Assembly (NCBI RefSeq): GCF_015223355.1
Contig: NZ_JADFFK010000005.1
Coordinates: forward strand, 186,001 to 250,000
Source: Salipiger mangrovisoli
GTDB lineage: Bacteria; Pseudomonadota; Alphaproteobacteria; Rhodobacterales; Rhodobacteraceae
Direction of reading: 5' to 3'
Length of the DNA: 64,000 nt
The notes under the pieces: generated by a model
What the model was told of the DNA's origin: nothing
Seen by the model: the letters and a program-made list of their open reading frames with translations, nothing else
Database searches by the model: none
Translations under genes and position numbers: made by a program
Part shown: piece by piece, positions 55,724 to 64,000 of the stretch
Position numbering within the stretch: position 1 is the first letter of the stretch
Layout: every line of letters begins with the position of its first letter

Positions 55724-56187
55724 GACCGGCCTCCCCGCAGCAGCAGCGCCAGCACCGAGAGCCCGGCACCGATCGGCAGGCAGAGGTAGAAGAGCCCGCC
55801 CGGCAGGCTCATCGCGGTGGTCTGGTGGTGCCAGGTGAAGAGCGTGATCTTCCAGCCGGTGACCACGAGGATCACCAGGAAAGCGGCGCTCGCCAGCCAG
55901 GCGAGAGCAAGAAGCGCGCGGCGCGGCGCGCCGTCCGGCAGCAGCATTTCGAGGATGCCGGCGCGGAAATGCGAATTTCTCAGGAAGCCCGAGATGATGC
56001 CGATGAAGGTGATCCAGACCAGGATCAGCCGCGGCAGTTCCTCGGACCAGCGCGGGGTCTGGCCGAACGCGTAGCGCGACAGCACGACCCAGGCGACCAG
56101 CGCCGCCAGCGCGGCGACGCCGAGCGCGCCGACATGCCGCGCCGCGCCGTCGAGCAGTGCGGCGGCACGCGCGCGCAGAGCGGTCAT
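55720..56187 (-). CDS. TRAP transporter small membrane subunit (DctQ family), third system
   Basis: A 155-residue protein with four hydrophobic segments. AWVVLSRYAFGQTPRWSEELPRLILVWITFIGI is the DctQ signature. The ATG at 56187 (MTALRARAAALLDG) overlaps the stop of the cupin gene by 4 bp; the frame is open further upstream but that part covers the cupin gene. All five genes from the binding protein to the amidohydrolase are thus coupled or nearly so. Confidence 0.92.
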   Translation of the reverse strand: MTALRARAAALLDGAARHVGALGVAALAALVAWVVLSRYAFGQTPRWSEELPRLILVWITFIGIISGFLRNSHFRAGILEMLLPDGAPRRALLALAWLASAAFLVILVVTGWKITLFTWHHQTTAMSLPGGLFYLCLPIGAGLSVLALLLRGGRS

Positions 56188-56561
56188 TTCGGCACACCGA
56201 ACTCGGGCACGTGGCACAGCTGGCATTCGTCGCAATAGGCGGCGACCACCACCCATTCCTCGCTCAGCACCTCGACCTCGTGCACCACGCCCGGCGGCAG
56301 GCGCAGGGCGGTGCCCTCCTTCATGAAGAACTCCTGCCCGTTCGCGCGCAGCACCGCCTCGCCCTTCAGCGTCAGCGTGACCTCGTCGCGCGGATGGGCG
56401 TGGGGCACGCTGCGCGCGCCCCGCCTGCCGGTCGTGACCGCGAACTTGATGAAGCCTTCCCCACGTTCCTTCGGCGAAAACAGCACCTTCTGGCTGAAAT
56501 CGAACAGCTGGACGGGGGCGATCTCGCCCAGCTCCTTCACTTCCGGCAGGCGCTCGCTCAT
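56184..56561 (-). CDS. Cupin-domain protein inserted in the TRAP operon
   Basis: A 125-residue single-domain cupin. Metal ligands are complete: His54, His56 and Glu60 in VPHAHPRDEVTLTLKGEA, and His94 in PPGVVHEVEVLS. The C-terminal tail after the barrel carries CDECQLCH (Cys110, Cys113, Cys116, His117), not a normal part of the cupin fold; a second metal site is possible. It lacks a signal peptide, so a c-type heme at CQLCH is unlikely. Overlaps of 4 bp on each side couple it to dctP and dctQ. It may be an enzyme (isomerase, lyase, dioxygenase-like) or a sensor of the transported compound. Confidence 0.85.
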   Translation of the reverse strand: MSERLPEVKELGEIAPVQLFDFSQKVLFSPKERGEGFIKFAVTTGRRGARSVPHAHPRDEVTLTLKGEAVLRANGQEFFMKEGTALRLPPGVVHEVEVLSEEWVVVAAYCDECQLCHVPEFGVPK

Positions 56562-57541
56562 TTGCGGTACTCGTTCAGGATCGAGAGCAGCTCGTCGCCG
56601 TAGAGACCGGCGTTCTCGTCCCAGATCGGCTGCACGGCCTCGATGAAGGGCGCCTTGTCGACCTCGTTGACCTCCATGCCGTGCTCCTCGAGCTTGGCGA
56701 TCATCTCGGCGTCGCTGTCGGCCACCATCTGGCGCTGCTTCTCACCCCATTCGAGGGCGGCCGCCTGCACGATGTCCTGGTCTTCGGGCGAGAGTTTCTC
56801 CCAGACCGGCTTGGACAGCACGAGGGTTGCCGCACCCCAGACGTGGCCGGTCAGCGAGACGTATTTCTGCACTTCGTAGAAGGACGAGGAATAGATGATC
56901 GACAGCGGGTTCTCCTGCGCGTCGAACACGCCCTGTTGCAGGGCAGAGTAAAGTTCGCCGAAGGCCAGCGGCGCGGGTTCGGCGCCAAGCGCCTCGAAGG
57001 TCGCGAGGCGCACCTTGTCGGGGGTGACGCGGATCTTCAGCCCGGCGAGATCGGCGGGGGTCACGACCGGTTGCTTGGAGTTGGTGACGTTGCGATAGCC
57101 GTTTTCCCACCAGGCCAGAACCTTGACGTTCTGCGCGTCGAGCAGCTCGCCCAGCTTCTCGCCCAGCTTGCCGTCAAGCGCGGCAAAAGCCTGCTCGCGG
57201 CTGGTCCAGGCGTAGGGCATCTCGATGATGCCCATCTTGGGCTCGACCGTCTGGAACGAGCCCGCGCCGATGACACCGCCCTGCACCGAGCCGAATTGCA
57301 GCCCTTCGATCATGTCCTTCTCGTTGCCGAGCTGGCCGCCGGGGAAGATCTCGATCTTCACGCGGCCCTCGGTCTTTTCGGCGACCTCTTCGGCGAAGCC
57401 GGTGGCGGCGACGTTCCAGCTGTGGCTGTCGGCCAGCACGTGACCGATGCGGATGGTGGTTTCGGCCAGCGCGCCGCTGGCGCAGCCAAGGCCGAGCACG
57501 GCCGAGGCGACGGCGCTCTTGAGGAGGGTGTTGAGGTTCAT
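56558..57541 (-). CDS. TRAP transporter solute-binding protein (DctP family), third system
   Basis: A 327-residue periplasmic protein with signal peptide MNLNTLLKSAVASAVLGLGCASGALA. DctP marks: GHVLADSHSWNVAATGFAEEVAEKTEGRVKIEIFPGGQLGNEKDMIEGLQFG and the Arg-bearing LAGLKIRVTPDKVRLATFEALGAEPAPLAFGELYSALQQGVFDAQENPL. ATG 57541 is preceded by GGGAGTCC; an upstream in-frame start adds an implausible leader. It heads the third TRAP operon, and no hairpin follows it, unlike the other two systems, because the cupin gene overlaps directly. Confidence 0.95.
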   Translation of the reverse strand: MNLNTLLKSAVASAVLGLGCASGALAETTIRIGHVLADSHSWNVAATGFAEEVAEKTEGRVKIEIFPGGQLGNEKDMIEGLQFGSVQGGVIGAGSFQTVEPKMGIIEMPYAWTSREQAFAALDGKLGEKLGELLDAQNVKVLAWWENGYRNVTNSKQPVVTPADLAGLKIRVTPDKVRLATFEALGAEPAPLAFGELYSALQQGVFDAQENPLSIIYSSSFYEVQKYVSLTGHVWGAATLVLSKPVWEKLSPEDQDIVQAAALEWGEKQRQMVADSDAEMIAKLEEHGMEVNEVDKAPFIEAVQPIWDENAGLYGDELLSILNEYRK

Positions 57542-57770
57542 TTCGGACTCCCGTTGGTTTGTGCCGGGATAGAACCTCGCGGGGGGTGAATGCGCAAATA
57601 GGCTGGGGCTATGCTTCCGATGGGGAGGACCAATGAATGTGGGTCGGGCCACTCGGAGCCAGTGGCAGAGCGGCCCACGCTGCCCCTCCAGGCGCGACCC
57701 AACAGCGCTTGGCCGCGCCCCGCGCAGGTGCCGACGGACTGGGCTTCGTCACGGTATCGCCCTTTGCGAG

Positions 57771-57802
57771 CCGGACGCGAAGGGCCATGCCTTCGCGTCC
57801 GG
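57771..57802 (-). terminator. Stem-loop downstream of the giant RTX gene
   Basis: CCGGACGCGAAGG and CCTTCGCGTCCGG form a perfect 13-bp stem with a 6-nt loop, 22 bp after the RTX stop codon on the minus strand. There is no T-run. It is the longest perfect hairpin noticed in the window. The rest of 57542-57824 (283 bp) holds no gene and must contain the promoter of the third TRAP operon. Confidence 0.6.
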
Positions 57803-57824
57803 GTGCTGTGCGACCGGCAGCCCG

Positions 57825-60800
57825 TTACGCCGAGCGGATGCCCCGCAGACGAGCCAGCAGGCCCCGCCGGCGCGGCTCCGCATCCGCCGCCATCCGGTCG
57901 ATGCGGAGCGCCTCTGGGCGAGGCCCGGCCGAGGGGCCGCGCTTCGGCTTCGCCAGCGTCGCCGCCGCGGCCAGCGAGACGGCTCCGGCCGCATCCTGCC
58001 TGCGCGCGGCGAAGAGCTGCTCTGCCTCTGCGGCAGCGACGAGCGTTCCGGTCTCGCCGTCAAAGACCAGCGCGGCGCGCTTGCCCTTGCCCGGTGCGGC
58101 CGGCTCCGGCGTCACCGGGATCGGGTCGGCCTGAGACGGGTCGTCATCGCGCACCACGGCACTGTCCAGCTCGCTTGGATCGATGGCGATCCGGGTCTGG
58201 CTCTCCAGCTCTTCGGCCATGATCGCAAGCTGGTCATGCTCGTAGCCCAGCAGGTGTCCGATCTCGTGGCGCAGCACCGTCAGAAGATCGACCCCGCTCG
58301 CGATGAGCGTGCCGCCTTCGTCTGCGCTGCCGGTCACATGCCAGCCGGCCCCGGCCGCCGTGACGTCGATCAGGATGGTGTTTTCGCCGAGCGTCCGCGC
58401 CAGCGTGGACCCCTCGAGTTCCGTCACCACAAGCGACACGCTGCCGAGCTTGTCGAGATCGGCATCCGTCAGCAGCCCGCTGGCGATCCAGTCCGCGACC
58501 GCCTCCTCGTAGACCCGCTGGAGATCGGCGTCATCCAGCGCGCCCGCGGTGACGTAGCTGTCCCCGGTCACAGCCGCCTGGCTGTCCTGCGCCAACTTCA
58601 GCGCGGTTTCGAAGGCCTCGTCGTCGGTGGCGAGGCGGAAGTTGTCGAAGACCGCCTCTCCCTCGAGCACCGTGAGGCCGAAGCCGCCGTCGACCAGAAC
58701 GGCGTTGAAGCCGAAGTTGGCGACAGTGGTGCCGTTGACCGTGATGCCCAGGCCGGCGCCCTGCATGGTGAGCTGAAGGTGCTGGACCGCATCGGGGCTC
58801 ATGTCGAAGGCAAAGCTGCCGTCGATCACCAGCCCGTCCTCGGCCGTGGCGTGGCCGACGATCACCCGGTCGCCAACCGGATCGAGCGCCACGAACTTGT
58901 AGTGCAGCGCATCGTAGCGGTCGAAGACGAAGCCCGCGATGCCGGAGGTCGTCAGGTCAACCTCCATCTCGAGCACCGAATTGGCCTGCAGCCCGACACC
59001 AAGATCGACGGTCTGCATCGCCGGGGCGGTGCCGTTGACCGTGCCGATCAGGGTGCCCGAGGTCTCGACCCAGCCGCTCGACTGGTTCACCCGCGGCAGC
59101 TCCATCACCGGCGGCGCGAAATCGTCGGTCTCGTCCAGCGTCCAGGTCGGCGGAAGCACCTGCACCCGGAAGTTGTCGACCTGGCCCTTCGAGCCATCCA
59201 TCGCCACGCCGACCATGCCGCGGTTGAGCGGGATGGGATCGCCGTAGACGTCGATACGCGGGGTGAAGGTGTAGGTGAAATACTGCACCCCGTTGACCGC
59301 CAGCGTCACGTTGGTGCCGTTCACCGCCACCAGCGTCTCGTAGGTGGTGTTCGGCTTCAGGTGCACCGGCCCGGTGGACTGGGCGACGTAGTGGATGCCC
59401 TGCTCGTCGTAATAGCCCATGACGATCTTGTCGTTCGAGACGTCGATCCCGGCGAACTTGAAGTCCTGGTCGTTGCGGTAGTCGAAGACCACATAGGCGT
59501 TGGCCTTCCAGCCGCCGGTCGGCTTGATCAGCTTGAACTGGGCCTGCACCTCGAAATACGTCGGCAGGTAGTCGTCGAGCAGGAAGACCGACGAGGCGAC
59601 GCTGGTGGTGGTTTCGGATTCGATGGTCATCACCCCGCCGGTCGCGGTGAACTTGCCGCGATCCACCGAGAAGCCGTCGCCCGAGCGGTCATTGAAATCC
59701 GCCGTGCGCAGGATGTCGCGCCGCCCGCCGGGGATGTTGCCAGCCTGCGGATCGGTCGGCGGGCCGGACTGGTCCTGCCAGAAGCCATGGTCGCGCTGGG
59801 TCACCAGGCCGATCTCGCCATAGGGATCGCCCTGCTGCTGGATCACCGCCGAATAGCGGCTGTCGTGGTTGGGATCGCCCTGGTCCGTGGTGCGGGTCAT
59901 GTCCACCCCGTCGCTGGCCGCCTGCGCGGCGAGGAAGTCCCAGAGCTGGGGCGGCACCTGCCGGCTGACCGTCGCGATCCCGAATGGCGCGAAGGGCACG
60001 ATGTAGGAGTTGAACTCGCCAAGGTGGTCGATCAGCCGGTCGCCGCCGGTATTGCCGATCAGGATGTCGAGCCCCGCGCCGCCGAACACCCGGTCCTCCC
60101 AGGTGTAATGGGTTTCCGGCGTGTCATTCAGCCCCATGTCGCCGCCGGGGTTGTCGGCCGAGCCATAGCTGCCGTCATCGTAGCTGCTGCCCGGTCCGCC
60201 CATCACGTCGTCTGCGTTGATCAGGTCGTTGCCGAAACCGCCGTAGATGTGGTCGCGCCCGGTGCCGCCCACCAGCCAGTCGTTGCCCATGTCGCCGAAG
60301 ATCCGGTCATCCCCGTCGCTGTGCACGGACTTGAGCGAGCTTGCGACCGGCGTGCCGTTGGGCTCGAAATCGGTGTAGCCCTCAAGCAGGATACCCTCGT
60401 TGTCGCGGGCGTTCAGGAAGTAGTGCTTGTAGACATATTCACCGTCCACCATGAGGTTCGGGTTGGGGTCGTCGGCCTCGCCCCAGACGGTGCCGTCGGA
60501 CTTGAACAGGATGATCCGGCGCGGGTCATACTCGTCGTAAAGCAGGAATTCGCCCGTGCGCGCCCGGACCGGGGTCGGCTCGTTCCAGTGCGGATCGCCG
60601 TCGTAGAACATCAGAAGGTTGCCCGGATTCCACGGCCGCGTGTAGTCGGTGCGCGCGATGCCCAGCAGATCGGTGTAGGGCCCCTGCGGTGCCGAGGCAC
60701 CGTAGAGCTGGACGTAGCTTTCCGGCAGCGCTTCCTGGCCGCCGATGGCATCGTCGCCGGACCCGCCGTGCAGGAAGTCGTCGCCGAGACCGCCGAAGAT

Positions 60801-63800
60801 CACGTCGTCGGCGAAGAGCGGATCGTGATCCGCCGGGTTGGCCGAGGCGACCGGCACGAGCACCGCGCCCTCGACCACGTCATAGGGCGTGAGATCGACC
60901 GATTTGGTCAGCTCGCCCGCCCGGTTGATCAGCGCGCGCTGCACCTGGCCGGGGGTGTAGATTTCCTCGTTCAGCACGTTGCCCTGGCTGGTGCGGCTGT
61001 CCGGATCGCCGTTCAGCAGCGCCCAGATGCCATACAGGCTTTCGGAATATTCCGTGCCGTAGTTGCCGAAGCTGCGGGTGTTGCCCTTGAGGCTGACCGC
61101 GCCATCCGAGGACAGGCCCTCGTTCCGGCTGGTGAAGATCCGCCCGTCGTCGCCCAGCACGCCATCGGTGCCGGTGCCGCCGGAGATCCAGTCGTTGCCC
61201 CAACCGCCGATGATGTCGTCATTGTCGGCGTCACCATAGGCGATGTCATTGCCCCCGCCGAGGTAGACGACATCGTCGCCCGTCTCGCCATGCACCTCGT
61301 CCGCACCGCCGATATCGACCAGCGACCAGAAGCCGTAGGTGCTGCGCCACAGGTCGGATCCCGCGGACAGACCGGCGTTCTTGTCGGCCGAGACCGGGGT
61401 CTCGAGATCGTAGAGCGCCGATGCGTAGTCGGGTCCGCCCGGCGTGTAGTCGAGCAGGCTGACCCCCCGGACGATGATCCGCTCGCCACCCTCGTCATTG
61501 TAGCCGGTGTCGCGGACGTTGCTGTTCGGGTTCAGGAATTCGCCGATGTTCACGTCGTAGTCGAAGGATAGGTAGAGCCCGTTGCGCTGCAGGTAGCGCG
61601 CGCCGTAGAGCGCCCCGAAGACATCCGGGTCGTCATGGGCGATCGGGGCGAGATCGAGCAGGTCGATGCCGTTGATCCCCACCAGCCTGACGATGTCGGC
61701 GTTGTCCCCGGCGATCACGTCGGCATCTCGGGCATTGCGGCCCGCGCCCACCACCTGATCATCCTCGAAGCCCGCCGTGCCGTCGTCGGCGGCGCGCTCG
61801 TCGTTGCGGTCAATCCGGTCGCCGGTGCCGCCGAACAGCATGTCGTTGCCGTCCGGGCGCAGATCCGGCGTGATCAGGCCGAAGAAGCTCGACGAACCGC
61901 CGACGATGTCATCCTGGCCCAGGCCACCGAAGACGATGTCGCAACCGCCGCCACCCTCGATGTAGTCGTTGCCATCTGTGGCGTGATCCCCCTCGGTCGC
62001 CGCAACGATCTTGAGCGCGCCGACCGGCTCGAACATAGAGGCCGCGACCCGCCCGGCGCTGACGTAGCGCGTCGGGACGATGAGCCCGCCGTAGGGGGTT
62101 TCGGCACCCTGCCCGCTCAACGTGCCGTCGCCCCGCGTGGCGATCGCCGCGTCGATGGCACCGTCCCCCTGGATGATGTCGTTGCCGAGCTGGCCGAAGA
62201 GCATGTCGTTGCCCGCGCCGCCAGCGATGTGGTCATTCCCGAAGGAGCCGACCCCGGCGAGCCCGGCCTCGATCTCGAAGGAATGGTACTCGGCGTAGTC
62301 GATCTCGTATTCCGTCCACCAGCCCGGCCCGTTGGGGTCGCGGTAGTCGCGGGCAATGCGGTTTCCGGTCTCGTCGAGCGAGACCATCAGCTCGCCGCTG
62401 CCGCCCTCGGTGATCTCCCACAGGCCGGTGGAAGCGTTGAAGACGCCATAGCCTGCCTCGCCCGGACGGTCGGTGCGCGAGTAGATCAGCGCCCCCGCGA
62501 GGGTCTGGAACCGCAGGCTCTTGATGTCGTCGTAGAGATCACCGTCCGCGACGATCCCGTCCTCGCCCGCCATGCGGTAGAGATTGACGTTGTCGCCGAA
62601 GATCAGATCGTCCCCCGCGCCGCCATCGAGCATGTCGTTGCCCGCGCCGCCGATCAGCACGTCGTCCAGCTCCGAGCCGAAGAGCACGTCGTCGCCGCCG
62701 GTCTGCGGCTGCTGCGAGACGATGGCAAGCACCGAGTCGAGCCGCGTGGTCTGGATCTTCTGCAGCAGCTGCCCTGTCACCGGAACGCCGAAGAGCTCGT
62801 TCGGATCGGGCAGGTTCGGATCTACCACGAACTGCTCCACCCGGCCGTGGTCGCCGAAAATGATGTCCGGGGTGCCGTCGGCAAGACCCGAGCCATTGCC
62901 GTCGATCACGTCGTTGCCGGCACCGAAGACGTTCAGAAGCCCGGCCAGGATCAGCGGATCGGTCGGCCGGTTGCCGAGCGGGTCGCGCACCGGGCTGGCG
63001 ACCGGGTCGATGGATCCGTCGCCACGCGGCAGCGCCGGGTCGGCGGTTGGCAGCGGGCTTGCATCCAGCGTGGTGACGTAGAGCGCCCGCGTCAGGATGT
63101 TCACGTTGAGACCGCTGTCGCCGTAGATATGGTCGGTGCCGCGGTTGCCGATGATCGTGTCGTCACCCGAGCCGCCGGCCAGATGGTCGCCGGCCTGCGA
63201 GCCGATGATCAGGTCGTTGCCCATCCCGCCGTAGACCGAGAGGCCCACCGAGATCATCTGCGCCGCAAGCGTGTCCGAGACGCCGTCGCCGTCGAAATCA
63301 GCGAAGAGCGCCGAGGCGTCGATCACGTCATTTCCGTGCCATTTGAACGGGTTGGCTAGAGCGAAGACCCATTCGTCGTCCTCGTTCTCCTGATCGGAGA
63401 GCTTGGGGAAGGGATCGAAGGGCTTCTCGCCCATCTCGAGTCCGAGCCGGTCGTAGGAATGGCCCGAGTACCACATTCCGTCCTGGCTGGTGTCGCCGTA
63501 GATGACGAGCGGGCTGTCCGGTCCGGCCCCGCCGGTGACGATGAAGTGGTCACCGCCGACCCGCTGACCACCCGAGGTGGTGACGTCGATGGTGACGATG
63601 CGCAGCAGCGACGGCCCGTCGCAGCCGCAGAGCGCGCTCAGGGCCGTGTCCTGAAGCACCAGCTTGGCGCCGTCGACCGCCGCGATCTGGAAGCCGCCGG
63701 CGTAGCCTTCGATGAAGATGACGCTGCCCACCGTGAACGCCGGTCCCCAGGCGGAGCCGTCGTCGGTGGTCACCACCGTCTCGAGGCCGCCGCCGAATTG

Positions 63801-64000
63801 CTCGACCGCCACGGTCACCAGCACCTCGACGACCGTCTGCCTTGCCTCGGCCTGATAGATCAAGAACTTGCCCTGCGTGTCCGCGGTGAAGACGTTGTCA
63901 TAGCTGACCGCCGGACCGGCGAGCGGATCGCTGAGCACGATCTGGCTGTCGCGACCCCAGCTCTGGAACGGATTGTCCTCGCCGAAGCTCGCCGCATCGT
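57825..64000 (-). CDS. Giant RTX calcium-binding protein with C-terminal metzincin-type zinc site (partial)
   Basis: At least 2057 codons are visible and the frame stays open to the right edge; a GTG at 63938 is in frame but nothing shows it to be the start. Glycine/aspartate-rich RTX nonapeptides (GGxGxDxLxx) recur in clusters, e.g. GGAGNDMLDGGAGDDLIFGD and GGTGRDHIYGGFGNDLIN, and should fold as Ca-binding beta-rolls outside the cell. Two concanavalin/LamG-like sandwich domains follow (near 59.7-59.1 kb and 59.0-58.6 kb on the map). Near the C-terminus lies HEIGHLLGYEH (58236-58268), the HExxHxxGxxH metzincin site, with a possible Met-turn IMAEE close behind. A basic tail ends the protein. 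Secretion by a type I system is expected, but no such genes are in the window. Confidence 0.9.
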   Translation of the reverse strand, partial: DAASFGEDNPFQSWGRDSQIVLSDPLAGPAVSYDNVFTADTQGKFLIYQAEARQTVVEVLVTVAVEQFGGGLETVVTTDDGSAWGPAFTVGSVIFIEGYAGGFQIAAVDGAKLVLQDTALSALCGCDGPSLLRIVTIDVTTSGGQRVGGDHFIVTGGAGPDSPLVIYGDTSQDGMWYSGHSYDRLGLEMGEKPFDPFPKLSDQENEDDEWVFALANPFKWHGNDVIDASALFADFDGDGVSDTLAAQMISVGLSVYGGMGNDLIIGSQAGDHLAGGSGDDTIIGNRGTDHIYGDSGLNVNILTRALYVTTLDASPLPTADPALPRGDGSIDPVASPVRDPLGNRPTDPLILAGLLNVFGAGNDVIDGNGSGLADGTPDIIFGDHGRVEQFVVDPNLPDPNELFGVPVTGQLLQKIQTTRLDSVLAIVSQQPQTGGDDVLFGSELDDVLIGGAGNDMLDGGAGDDLIFGDNVNLYRMAGEDGIVADGDLYDDIKSLRFQTLAGALIYSRTDRPGEAGYGVFNASTGLWEITEGGSGELMVSLDETGNRIARDYRDPNGPGWWTEYEIDYAEYHSFEIEAGLAGVGSFGNDHIAGGAGNDMLFGQLGNDIIQGDGAIDAAIATRGDGTLSGQGAETPYGGLIVPTRYVSAGRVAASMFEPVGALKIVAATEGDHATDGNDYIEGGGGCDIVFGGLGQDDIVGGSSSFFGLITPDLRPDGNDMLFGGTGDRIDRNDERAADDGTAGFEDDQVVGAGRNARDADVIAGDNADIVRLVGINGIDLLDLAPIAHDDPDVFGALYGARYLQRNGLYLSFDYDVNIGEFLNPNSNVRDTGYNDEGGERIIVRGVSLLDYTPGGPDYASALYDLETPVSADKNAGLSAGSDLWRSTYGFWSLVDIGGADEVHGETGDDVVYLGGGNDIAYGDADNDDIIGGWGNDWISGGTGTDGVLGDDGRIFTSRNEGLSSDGAVSLKGNTRSFGNYGTEYSESLYGIWALLNGDPDSRTSQGNVLNEEIYTPGQVQRALINRAGELTKSVDLTPYDVVEGAVLVPVASANPADHDPLFADDVIFGGLGDDFLHGGSGDDAIGGQEALPESYVQLYGASAPQGPYTDLLGIARTDYTRPWNPGNLLMFYDGDPHWNEPTPVRARTGEFLLYDEYDPRRIILFKSDGTVWGEADDPNPNLMVDGEYVYKHYFLNARDNEGILLEGYTDFEPNGTPVASSLKSVHSDGDDRIFGDMGNDWLVGGTGRDHIYGGFGNDLINADDVMGGPGSSYDDGSYGSADNPGGDMGLNDTPETHYTWEDRVFGGAGLDILIGNTGGDRLIDHLGEFNSYIVPFAPFGIATVSRQVPPQLWDFLAAQAASDGVDMTRTTDQGDPNHDSRYSAVIQQQGDPYGEIGLVTQRDHGFWQDQSGPPTDPQAGNIPGGRRDILRTADFNDRSGDGFSVDRGKFTATGGVMTIESETTTSVASSVFLLDDYLPTYFEVQAQFKLIKPTGGWKANAYVVFDYRNDQDFKFAGIDVSNDKIVMGYYDEQGIHYVAQSTGPVHLKPNTTYETLVAVNGTNVTLAVNGVQYFTYTFTPRIDVYGDPIPLNRGMVGVAMDGSKGQVDNFRVQVLPPTWTLDETDDFAPPVMELPRVNQSSGWVETSGTLIGTVNGTAPAMQTVDLGVGLQANSVLEMEVDLTTSGIAGFVFDRYDALHYKFVALDPVGDRVIVGHATAEDGLVIDGSFAFDMSPDAVQHLQLTMQGAGLGITVNGTTVANFGFNAVLVDGGFGLTVLEGEAVFDNFRLATDDEAFETALKLAQDSQAAVTGDSYVTAGALDDADLQRVYEEAVADWIASGLLTDADLDKLGSVSLVVTELEGSTLARTLGENTILIDVTAAGAGWHVTGSADEGGTLIASGVDLLTVLRHEIGHLLGYEHDQLAIMAEELESQTRIAIDPSELDSAVVRDDDPSQADPIPVTPEPAAPGKGKRAALVFDGETGTLVAAAEAEQLFAARRQDAAGAVSLAAAATLAKPKRGPSAGPRPEALRIDRMAADAEPRRRGLLARLRGIRSA

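Noticed and set aside
53192-55789. Open frame of 865 codons on the plus strand
   Set aside because: Antisense to the amidohydrolase and TRAP permease genes; low-complexity His/Gln/Arg/Asp composition.
56184-56561. CQLCH in the cupin as a c-type heme site
   Set aside because: The protein has no signal peptide, while heme c is attached in the periplasm; a different metal site is more likely.
57633-61571. Open frame of about 1300 codons on the plus strand opposite the RTX gene
   Set aside because: Antisense image of the RTX gene; its product is Val/Arg/His-rich repeat text without any family resemblance.

Overview
The window is GC-rich, densely packed DNA of a heterotrophic marine-type alphaproteobacterium, most likely a member of the Rhodobacteraceae (Roseobacter group). 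Supporting signs are an Entner-Doudoroff edd-eda pair, three complete TRAP transporters, a VPLPA-CTERM-like secreted protein, an alphaproteobacterial LexA box (GTTC-N7-GTTC) in front of imuA-imuB-dnaE2, a PQQ alcohol oxidation locus, and a very large RTX calcium-binding protein. Genus assignment is not possible from this sequence alone. No rRNA, tRNA, insertion sequence, prophage or CRISPR array was seen.

Layout. 1-3.9 kb: 5' part of an RlmI-like rRNA methyltransferase, a glutathione S-transferase, then edd and eda. 4.0-11.6 kb: a PQQ locus made of a small secreted protein, a secreted ankyrin protein, a diheme c4-type cytochrome, a quinoprotein alcohol dehydrogenase carrying the Asp-x-Asp signature of lanthanide enzymes, a beta-propeller protein, a periplasmic binding protein and an ABC permease/ATPase pair. 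11.7-18.1 kb: housekeeping genes (glnE with a small overlapping gene, YbaK-type deacylase, alpha/beta hydrolase, Bpt aminoacyl-transferase, RDD and DUF2852 membrane proteins). 18.4-23.9 kb: the SOS mutasome imuA-imuB-dnaE2. 24.0-28.0 kb: a PAS/H-box protein without ATPase domain, facing a bphO-bphP heme oxygenase/bacteriophytochrome operon. 28.0-30.2 kb: fucU, a flavin reductase-like protein and a LysR regulator.

30.3-37.2 kb is a tightly overlapping catabolic operon: TRAP dctP-dctQ-dctM, GST-like protein, carboxymuconolactone decarboxylase-like protein, LigI-like amidohydrolase, SDR dehydrogenase and class III CoA-transferase. 37.3-43.2 kb is an RpiR regulator divergent from a polyamine-type ABC importer whose last gene is a DmpA/BapA-type aminopeptidase, which suggests import of an amine or peptide conjugate followed by hydrolysis. 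43.5 kb holds a VPLPA-CTERM-like protein.

45.1-57.5 kb is the most unusual stretch. It has one reading frame that joins a GntR/FCD transcription factor to a complete Ldh2/AllD-type NAD(P)-dependent dehydrogenase, preceded by a promoter with an embedded palindrome and followed by a TRAP transporter, a P450, an RraA-like protein, a LysR regulator, an M20 N-carbamoyl amidohydrolase, and a second TRAP system with an integrated cupin. A ureido or N-carbamoyl compound is a reasonable guess for the substrate, but it is an inference. From 57.8 kb to the right edge runs a giant RTX protein on the minus strand with a C-terminal metzincin-type zinc site; its N-terminus lies outside the window.
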